Shown here: one piece after another, positions 56,708 through 64,000 of the stretch
How positions within the stretch are numbered: position 1 is the stretch's first letter
Layout: each line of letters opens with the position of its first letter
Assembly (NCBI GenBank): GCA_933228895.1
Contig: OW121858.1
Coordinates: 29,225,859 to 29,289,858, forward strand
DNA length: 64,000 nt
Origin: Platycnemis pennipes
Lineage: Eukaryota; Arthropoda; Insecta; Odonata; Platycnemididae
Reading direction: 5' to 3'
The notes under the pieces: model-generated
What the model was told of the DNA's origin: nothing
The model's database searches: none
What the model saw: only the letters and a program-made list of their open reading frames with translations
Translations under genes and position numbers: made by a program

Positions 56708-57497
56708 ATGGGGAACATGAACTATTTTTCATAACTCTTTGGATGTGAAGTTTATTAGCTGAAGTGTGCTTAGCGAAAATTTTGCTGAAGAATTAAGTTG
56801 CGTTACAAAGATATATTACTTTTTTTTAAATTGTACATTTTCGGCAGCTTATTAAAACACGACGTCATCGCATTACGTCACGGCACGGTATCACTATGGG
56901 CGTTGTTTATCTGTTGCTATGCGTGGAGGTAAGTTGTTAAATGAATACTTGGCGATAACGTATGTATTTATCTCATTTGTTTAATGCAATAAACGATTGT
57001 ATTTCGATTTTTTATTTGCGTAGCATGGATGGTAACGAGCAAATCGTCCATTAATTATATAATGCCTGTTTAGTGCCCAAGAATTTCTACTACGCCTATG
57101 CAATCGCTGGTTTTTTTATTTTAAGGAGAACGCCGCCATAAGGGAGTCAACCAAAGTAGAATTGTCGGAGTGTGCTTTTTTAAAAGTATTTTTTCATTCA
57201 TCGTTTCTTTCGAGAAACGGCTCAAAACCTCAAAACAATATATTCACTTCGTTTTCTTTCAAAAAATAAATGTCTATCTCCGCAGCAATATGGAACCTAT
57301 ACCGTGCAGTGACGTCAGAAGGCGTTTCTGGTCACGTGACTTTCGTCGATTTTCGGGAACATTTTAAATTCATTTAATAATCTTTGTGGTGGGCGTAGAA
57401 AAATGTGGCTTATATATTTTAAATTGGTCAGAAAATGTTGCATCAAGTACATCATTCATTAATCTTCGAGAAACAAATTTCATGCATATTCCACATT
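56708..57497 (-). mobile_element. MITE family C, copy C4
   Basis: Reverse copy, 790 bp, ATGGGGAACATGAACTATTT to ATGCATATTCCACATT. Similar throughout to C3 (41 kb). Confidence 0.83.
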
Positions 57498-57539
57498 CCG
57501 GATCCGCGCAATGATTATGTTCTCTTTGTGTTCTCTCCG

Positions 57540-57960
57540 GGGGAAAATGACATTTTGAATCTATCAATTACGACAATCTATCTCTGTTCATCTTGTAAAC
57601 AACATTTAACCTATTACCTATCTTTTGTAGTAGGTACGGGGAAAAAATGAAATTTTAAATTTATCGCTACGACAATATACGTATCTTTCTCCAATCATTT
57701 GTAACTGATCAAACCTAGCATATTACGCGGGAGAACTTAATATATATTTATTAACGTTAAATGCCAACATGTCAATTTAAAAAATTACAATCATTCGACG
57801 TACGAAAACGAAAAAATGAAATACAATACAAAAACGACACTAATCCTATTGGTACGACAATCTATCTCTCTAATATCGTTTATTTGATGAAATTTATAAT
57901 GACATGCAGGGATTTTTAATGTATATTTTTAAGGTTACATGGAGACATTTCGTGTAAAAA
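57540..57960 (+). repeat. degenerate repeat CGACAATCTATCTCT
   Basis: The words TACGACAATCTATCTCT (57573, 57856) and TACGACAATATACGTATC (57670) recur with AATGA(C/A)ATTTTGAAT-like spacers. A similar word (TTCGGCAATCTATTTCTC) is at 16169. Too worn to define a unit. Confidence 0.4.
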
Positions 57961-58089
57961 ATGACAATTATTCCGCCCGTAGTTGTGGCCGACTTCAATG
58001 ACCGACTTTGCCTCAGCAATCTGCCTGGATGTCGTCGAGGCAACAACACCTTCTAGTAAATAATCTCCTTGGTTTCCTCAAGTAATTAA

Positions 58090-58818
58090 GGAGGTTGGCT
58101 CGCGACTGCTTGAGTCAAGTTGTCTAAGGAATCTTATTAATTTAAGTACGAGTATATGCCTGCTAAGTGATCCTGACTTAACAAAGAAAATTACCTAAGC
58201 TATTGAAAGTCATAAGTATCACAAGAAATACGATGTAAAGTCGAAGGATTTTTTTTAATGATAATTTTAATCAGCTCGACTATTAAGTCAATTCAGCATT
58301 TACTTTAAAGAAATAAATTCATGTACTCAATGAATTTACTAATTTATAACACCATAATATTACTATCAAACGTTATGTTATAATATTTTTCTGAAATATG
58401 CTTTAATATCTCATTAGTAATGATATTATTCATACGCCATACATTTTGGCTAGAGCAACCGCAGCGCCACTTGAAGTCAAATAACGAATTTCGTCTGCTA
58501 TAAGCGCAGAAATTGGTGGATTTAGCGAAAAATACGGTGGGTTGATGCCTTTATTTTCGTGTCATTTTATTTCTTGTGAAATTACGCATAAAATATCAGT
58601 TGCTTGCAAAAATGACTTGTCACTATGATATTTTTAAACGTTATATTCCCATGTGACGGCCATTCTCGCCGTTAATCGTATGTAATTTCAAATGCAATTT
58701 GTGCAAAAAGGAGTATGGGTTGGTATAATTATCTTTACTTTATTATACAGAAGAACTTTAGTTGTATAAGTGCCGAAAATATAAAAAAATGACATGACTT
58801 TCACTTTTCGGATCCTCC
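58090..58818 (-). mobile_element. MITE family B, copy B3
   Basis: 729 bp in reverse: GAGGTTGGCTCGCGACTGCT at the left after TTAA (58086-58089) and TTTTCGGATCCTCC at the right, followed by TTGA (one change from TTAA). Confidence 0.87.
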
Positions 58819-59315
58819 TTGATGTCGTTCACTCTCTCACGACGATCGTATCCATGACGACCGTGAGGAACCAAACTTTATAAACAGTTTTTCTTTTGTT
58901 TCAACTTTTAACCGAATGCAATTGCGTGGTGATCAATTTGTGTGTTTCGCGTTTTCGTCTCTCTCTCTCTCTCCTTACGACGTCACTTGTCAACCAACCC
59001 CTCCCCTCCCTGGTAACTAACTTCCCGCCGTTACCATGGCGACCGAGTTCCGTTTCTGTTTTTTTCCTCTCCCCCTCCCGTCCCCCAAACTTCGCCCTAA
59101 ACCCACCAGATGTAGCTGGCGAGGGCGTGCTAATGTCTCGAACGTGACCGTACGGCGCATCGGAACACACTCGGGAGGAAAAATAAAAATTAAAAAAGAA
59201 CTCCCCTTCCCAGAGTTCCGAGCGCGACGACGGGAGACAAATGAGCGTCGGGGCACGCACCGCGACCTTCGCCCGCATACACGTGTTTTTTTGTGTTTTT
59301 TTTTTATTTTTCGGC
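58819..59315. other. GC-richer island, no assigned function
   Basis: Frames of 126-143 codons overlap on both strands from 58900 to 59448; all are arginine/lysine- or serine-rich with no motif, as expected for GC-rich random frames. Function not assignable. Confidence 0.3.
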
Positions 59316-59578
59316 AAAAAATTTTTTTTCCTTCTTTTGTTTCTGTTTTATTTGTTTTTGTCGTTTTCCCCACGTTACGTGCCGGGGATGGAGTGATGTG
59401 GCATGCAAATAAATAAAAGAGAGCTAGGTCCCGTGGTTTTGGTTTCAAACAAAAAATTTTTTCTGCCTTCTTTTGTTTTCGTTGCGTTTTTGTTTATTTT
59501 TCCCACGTTACGTGCGGCAGATAGAGTGGGGTGGTATGAAAATAAATAAGTGAGAGAGCTAGGTCCGCAGGACAGTTT
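59316..59578 (+). repeat. ~130-bp tandem duplication
   Basis: CCTTCTTTTGTTTCTGTTTT ... CCCACGTTACGTGCCGGGGA ... AGAGAGCTAGGTCCCGTGG is repeated about 130 bp later with small changes (CCCACGTTACGTGCGGCAGA, GAGAGAGCTAGGTCCGCAGG). It could be a doubled 5' or regulatory segment of a retroelement; the LINE frame begins 70 bp downstream. Inference only. Confidence 0.7.
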
Positions 59579-59649
59579 CACGTCTGCTAGTTTCTTTTCT
59601 ATTTTTATTTTTTCGTACTCAACCGCCTACGAATTTTTTTATATTTATA

Positions 59650-61270
59650 TCATGAACCTACCACGTCAACTACAGCACTGCCGTTACCACATATATGCCG
59701 ATGATTTTCAAATTTACACTCACTGCCCAATTACGGAAATCCATGACCATGTTGTAACAGTTAATGAAGACATGAAGTCAATCTGTAACTGGGTGAAAAT
59801 GAATTCGTTAGTTATAAATGGTTCAAAAACAAATTGCATTATCATCGGTAGCAAAAAACTAATTAATAAAATCGATTTTGATCAACTTCCTAAAATAAGA
59901 GTATCTGACAGTGAAATTGAATATGCCCAAACAGTAAAAAGTCTTGGCATTTTGATCAATCGCACCTTATCTTGGTCTGATCATATCACGCAATTAACAG
60001 CTAAAATATTTGGCACTCTGGCCCAAGTAGAACGTTGTCGAATCCTACTCCCAATGTCCATACGTAAAAAGATAGTGACCACTTTGATTTTATCTCGGAT
60101 TGATTACTGCTCATTAGTATATGGTGATTCAGGGTTTATAGGAGTTTTCATTTTCCCTGACTTTTCCAGGATTTCCAGACCATTATTAATGATATTCCCT
60201 GACTTTTGAGCGCCTGAACTCCAAGATTTCGGTCATTTATAGAGATAAAAGTGGTAGTGAGGAAGCAGAGAAGTCTAAACTTATGAAAAATTGTAGGTTT
60301 ATTTTCATATTAATTATATGAACTTCCAGTAATAAGAGATCAAAAACTTTAAGTGCACAAAATAAAAATTATCATTCCTTACATTGATATGCCTTCAGAA
60401 AGGGTTTTAATTGCAGAAAAATATATGCAAAGAGGGCTAACCTGGCTTTTCCTTCAAACCTGATGTCATGTTAAAGTAGCTCTTTGAATCTATCTTGATT
60501 TTTTCCTTCCTCACATCCTTCTACAAGTTTGGCTAAGTGACTTCAAATTTGACTGAGAATAACATTTTCCTTGCCAGAGGGACAAAGCGAAGCATTCCTG
60601 GCAAAATCGCTAGCGAATGAAAATGAGATGCGCACACCTTTCGCCAATCTTTTCACCAAATCATGAAGACTATAGCCAGAAAGAACCAGAATAGGGCTGC
60701 CTCCTCCACAGCGAAGCCAGCCTGAGGCCAGTCGTCCCCTCCTTCCACTCCTAAGTGCAGTTTTCGATCTCTTGGCATTTTCAGGTGATAAATTCTGAAA
60801 TTTAAACATTTTGTGATTTTTCCCTGACCACACGTTAAATTCCCTGACTTTCCAGGATTTCCATGGCCGTTTTCATTTTCCCTGACTTTTCCAGGATTTC
60901 CAGGTTCCTATAAACCCTGGAGCACTATATGTTAATATATGAGTTAGCAGTAATAAATCACGAAAATAGGATCACATCACACCTTGCATAAATACACTAC
61001 GGTGGCTTACAGTTAAAAACAGAAGAAGATATTTCCTGGGTAGTCTTTTGTACGATATTTTCAACACCAGGGAACCAGTTTATTTATACTCTCCATTTCT
61101 TTTCAAGGAGAACTTTCAACAACGGGTTACAAGAGGGCGAAACGATAAACTACAAATCCCCAACAACCGGACTTGTGCCTTTGATAGGTCTTTCGTACTA
61201 AGTGGCAGCAAATTCTGGAATGCCTTATCTAGTGAAATACGTAGATCAAAAAATAGCTGAATATTCAGGC
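59650..61270 (+). pseudogene. CR1/jockey-like LINE, 5'-truncated and split by a hAT-like element
   Basis: The + strand reads CRYHIYADDFQIYTH (catalytic YADD at about 59694-59705), NEDMKSICNWVKMNSLVIN, KSLGILINRTLSWSDHI, LTAKIFGTLAQVERCR and SRIDYCSLVYGD up to 60129: reverse-transcriptase motif C and the region after it. The frame is broken by the element at 60130-60919. Downstream, 61048-61257 encodes EPVYLYSPFLFKENFQQR and SGSKFWNALSSEIRRSKNS, typical of the C-terminal end of such LINEs. Earlier RT motifs and the endonuclease are missing. Untranslated tail with AATAAA at 61594 and poly(A) at 61611-61620. Confidence 0.85.
60130..60919. mobile_element. hAT-like non-autonomous element inserted in the LINE
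   Basis: 790 bp bounded by CAGGGTTTATAGGA at the left and TCCTATAAACCCTG at the right, a perfect 14-bp inverted repeat with a hAT-like CAGGG start. Four copies of CCCTGACTTTTCCAGGATTT-type sequence sit close to both ends as direct repeats. No 8-bp target duplication could be seen (TGGTGATT versus GAGCACTA), so the family assignment rests on termini only. A 96-codon minus-strand frame inside has no motif. Confidence 0.72.
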
Positions 61271-61593
61271 CAAGACTCTTCAACTACCTGTTACAAAAAC
61301 AAAGTTCAGATAGTTCACCCTCTGATCCGGCCTTCCCATAATAAACGTAAATTAATGCAATTGTTCAAGTGGCATAATTGTAAAAAAATATTTTATTTTT
61401 GTATTACTTTATGCATTGTCTTGTAGATTGGTCTTTATCACTTTATTTAAATTTTCTCTTGCTTCATTTCATACTGCAATATCTGCACAATACGGACGAC
61501 TATTCTCTTGTAAATTTATAGAATGTTCATATGAGGCTGAGTAGCCTCCGAGTATGTTCCAAATTTTTGTTAAATATGTTGTATTGTACATGA

Positions 61594-61620
61594 AATAAAA
61601 TATTTTCTCTAAAAAAAAAA
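61594..61620 (+). terminator. LINE polyadenylation signal and poly(A)
   Basis: AATAAA at 61594-61599 and an A10 run at 61611-61620 mark the 3' end of the LINE. Confidence 0.6.
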
Positions 61621-61789
61621 TTAAATTAGGTTCCTGAATATATCCTTCGTTGGTAGGAAGCCATATTGGAAACGTGTGATGGTGCACAAAAATATGTTTA
61701 TTTGCATGCCTGCTTAGCTGTTTTTATCTTTTAATTTTAAATAGTGTAGTTTAGAGTAATGTGTTAACACTAATCCTTTTTTATGCATG

Positions 61790-61865
61790 ATAAATAGTGC
61801 AGTATTGTGAGAATTCACCCCCTGCCACACACCTTTTTTTGATTCTCGCTGGGTATTATGCGGAT
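61790..61865 (-). repeat. repeat core H, reverse copy
   Basis: TTCACCCCCTGCCACACACC, the reverse complement of the core, followed by GGGTATTATGCGGATG, which corresponds to the CATCTACATCC...ACTCCGC part. Confidence 0.6.
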
Positions 61866-61889
61866 GAAGATGAAATATTTCGAGCCAAT

Positions 61890-62010
61890 GGCTATCGAAG
61901 AAGTCCTAAGAACAACGCGATAAAAATCAAGATTGCTGAAGACTCCAAACGAAGACTTTGATCGTCTTTATCTTAAGACACGATGGCTTGATGAAGACAT
62001 TGAGAAGTAG
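61890..62010 (+). pseudogene. RTE-like LINE scrap
   Basis: GAAGAAGTCCTAAGAA, CTTAAGACACGATGGC and TTGATGAAGACAATTG-like sequence match the C-terminal region (EEVLRRVG ... HILRHDGLMKT) of the LINE at 45.4 kb. Short and broken. Confidence 0.72.
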
Positions 62011-62277
62011 GCATAACATTCTTTTCTTTAATTGGTGCGTTACCTTGTTCGAAATTTTCCAACACATTTAAAAATAATAAGCCTAAATTTTCCCTGCTCA
62101 GGGTGATAAAACAAATGCTATCATAACTGCGTCGTAATGCTTGAATATCCACGTGTGTTGGAAAAGCGTGCGAAGTTGCCTAGCAACAAATAGCCTCCGA
62201 CCCATCGCGTTCCTACCGTAGAAGTATTATATATTGATATTAAAAATTTCGATTAAATTACGCTCACATCAAGTTAA

Positions 62278-63207
62278 GGAGGTTATCCAACGAATCATGA
62301 AACAGATGTCATTTTTGTGAAAATTTCAGGACATATCATTTAATTTGGCCCTTCTATGGATTGGCAATGAAATAATGAGGCCTTCCCATCAATAATATAT
62401 TTGAAGGAAAAAGACGTTGAAAATCAGCCATTTTATAGTTACGTGGTTATACGGCAGCGCATGGCTCTTGCAGTAAAATTTGCAGATTAATAATGTAAAG
62501 AGAAATGTCGTCTTGACGAAAAACTGACATAAGATGCGCAATTTTATCTTGAATTTAGAATTGTAAAAAAGTGCTCACGTTACCACAGTTGTTCAATTGA
62601 TATCAATAAATATTTGCTCGAAAAAAAGCAGAAAAGCCTTAGTTACATGAAAGTGGCACTACGGTATGTTGTTATCATTGGCAACGGTGCTTGTTGACGG
62701 AACGTCTTTACGAGCCTAATTTTATCTCACTTAATTAAGGAATATACCTTACAACGAGGTCCTTCTTAAATTTTTTATGTACCTAATTTATGTATTTCAT
62801 TAGTTATTGATATGGTGTAATTAATACCAGTGCTTCCAAATGGTAGCAGCGCCATTGTTGCCAAACAATTTGCAAAAATATGAAATTAATAAAATTCGAA
62901 ACAAAGAATTGTATATCGAGGGAATCGTTTAACTCTAAGTAAGAAAATGTTTGAATTATTTTAGAATAGGTATTAGCGGGATTGAGCATGTATTCTCGAA
63001 TTGTAAATTAAACGTGGCAACAACACTTCAGCCATGTTTCGAAGTCAAAATGAGTTAAAAATGAGCTTGTATTAAAATAGAATGCAACTACAACACTCTG
63101 TATACAACAGCATCACACTCATACAATTATTGTGTACTATGCGTTATCACCCTATACATGTTTTTCCATATATTGGTGTTTTTCTGGATCGGTTTTTATT
63201 CACTAAA
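62278..63207 (+). mobile_element. MITE family A, copy A8, truncated by a Helitron
   Basis: Starts GGAGGTTATCCAACG after TTAA (62274-62277). Follows family A closely up to CGGTTTTTATTCACTAAA and stops at 63207, exactly where a Helitron terminus begins. The missing end is presumably beyond the right edge of the Helitron, outside the window. Confidence 0.85.
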
Positions 63208-64000
63208 CAAGCTGACCCGGCCACGCGTTGCTGTGGCTCAATATGGTTAAATGGAAAGCGCACGTTTATAGTATGTTTAATTTCACAATTCTTATGGGTA
63301 TACAATATATCTCAGCTGATCGATTGTTTCGCAGCTGGACACGCATATTTGTATATAATTTTTAACGTCTTTACATGTCGTCACAAAGTAGAATATTTCA
63401 GGCAAGCATTTATTTCATCCGCTAGTGTCAATCGAGGAATTACAGGTAATGTTTGCCTGAAATGTCGTGCAAGCAATATTAATGCGTTCTCAAATGGTCT
63501 CAGGATTCAACGGAAATCTTGCAATGATCGATCCAGAGCCTCGAGCGATGCTTTGTGCACCATTGTGCATTCATCCCAAGCAATAAGTTGGCATTTCTGA
63601 ATAATATTTGTCCCATGCCGGATGATTTGAATATGTTGCACGTGAGTGTTTCAATGAATTGCAAGTTCAATGGGATGCACATCCCGCCTCCAGTGTCGAT
63701 ATTGTATTCTCGATATTGTACAAACCTTCATGGAGTGAACAAAACAACTAACCAAAGCTTCATGGAAATTGGATGAATGTTATGGTAATGCATGAAGTTA
63801 TCAATATTGTATCGATACAGTATCGATATTGTAATGATACTTTATAAAACTTTGATAAAAACACCTAAATAATTTAACCTCAATTTTGTAGATCAACAAT
63901 GTATCGATGTATCCATATTTTATCGATATTATATCGATACAGTATCGACATTGAATTATTGATTTTGTAGAAACCTTCGCGGAGCGTACTCAATAACTTT
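63208..64000 (-). mobile_element. Helitron, second copy, runs off the window
   Basis: The 3' terminus (minus-strand sense ...GTGGCCGGGTCAGCTTG) lies at 63208 with the same GCCAC/GTGGC hairpin as the copy at 14866. The host bases at the junction are AAA on the + strand, consistent with A|T insertion into the family A sequence CATTAAATAA. The interior follows the first copy closely to the window end; its 5' terminus is not visible. Confidence 0.85.
63290..63690 (-). pseudogene. Helitron helicase fragment, second copy
   Basis: Same remnant as at 14940-15330: SSGMG, WDECTMVHKASLEALDRSL, LPVIPRLTLADEINACLK, then RHVKT. One extra difference is a short insertion near 63600. Stops at the same positions in both copies show that the fragment spread after it was already broken. 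Confidence 0.83.

Noticed and set aside
58901..59448. 138- and 143-codon minus-strand frames and the 126-codon + frame
   Set aside because: Mutually overlapping in three frames, basic and low-complexity, reaching into the duplicated 130-bp repeat; no evidence of coding.
63082..63600. 172-codon + strand frame across 63.1-63.6 kb
   Set aside because: It crosses the junction between MITE A8 and the Helitron and is the antisense shadow of the helicase remnant.

Overview
The window reads as intergenic or pericentromere-like DNA from a repeat-rich animal genome, most likely an arthropod and probably an insect. The evidence is eukaryotic: a Ty1/copia retrotransposon primed by initiator tRNA-Met, a Penelope-like element with a GIY-YIG domain, RTE-like and CR1/jockey-like LINE fragments, a tRNA-derived SINE, Helitrons, hAT-like and mariner-like MITEs, and several satellite-like arrays. 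Base composition is AT-rich. I found no convincing host protein-coding gene and no functional RNA gene. The species cannot be named from the sequence alone.

Layout. 1-4040: a CGATAT-rich repeat, a truncated MITE, then a 2.3-kb inverted-repeat element holding a 5'-truncated Penelope-like element, abutted by a SINE with clear target-site duplications. 4-14.7 kb: mostly anonymous DNA with MITEs of families B, C and A, a perfect 21-bp-arm hairpin, and RTE scraps. 14.87-15.99 kb: a complete non-autonomous Helitron carrying a helicase remnant; a sister copy starts at 63.2 kb and runs off the right edge. 16-22 kb: a LINE scrap, MITE D1, and a duplicated host segment interrupted by MITE A3. 22.32-26.80 kb: the only intact gene, a single-ORF copia gag-pol (1341 aa) between two apparently identical 177-bp LTRs with a perfect 5-bp target duplication. 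27-29 kb: MITE D2 and a ~177-bp tandem repeat. 30-39 kb: MITEs A4, A5, D3, D4, two RTE-like LINE copies broken by D elements, a four-unit tandem array and a short mariner-like MITE. 39-50 kb: the satellite-rich part, with a ~88-bp palindromic tandem repeat, GATATC-rich arrays with a 313-bp period, the best-preserved RTE-like copy, a CR1/jockey-like fragment and a 21-bp minisatellite. 50-64 kb: nested MITEs (A inside C, B inside A), a hAT-like MITE, and a LINE split by a second hAT-like element.

How the parts interact. Four MITE families supply about 15-16 kb. Families A (~1 kb) and B (~0.73 kb) share GGAGGTT termini and TTAA target duplications although their interiors look unrelated, so one transposase probably moved both. 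Nested insertions give a relative order: B2 is younger than A7, A6 than the C copy around it, the Helitron at 63.2 kb than A8, and D3 and D4 than the LINE copies they split. The copia element, with apparently identical LTRs and an open frame, looks like the youngest insertion. Boundaries and homologies were read by eye; no alignment or database search was run.
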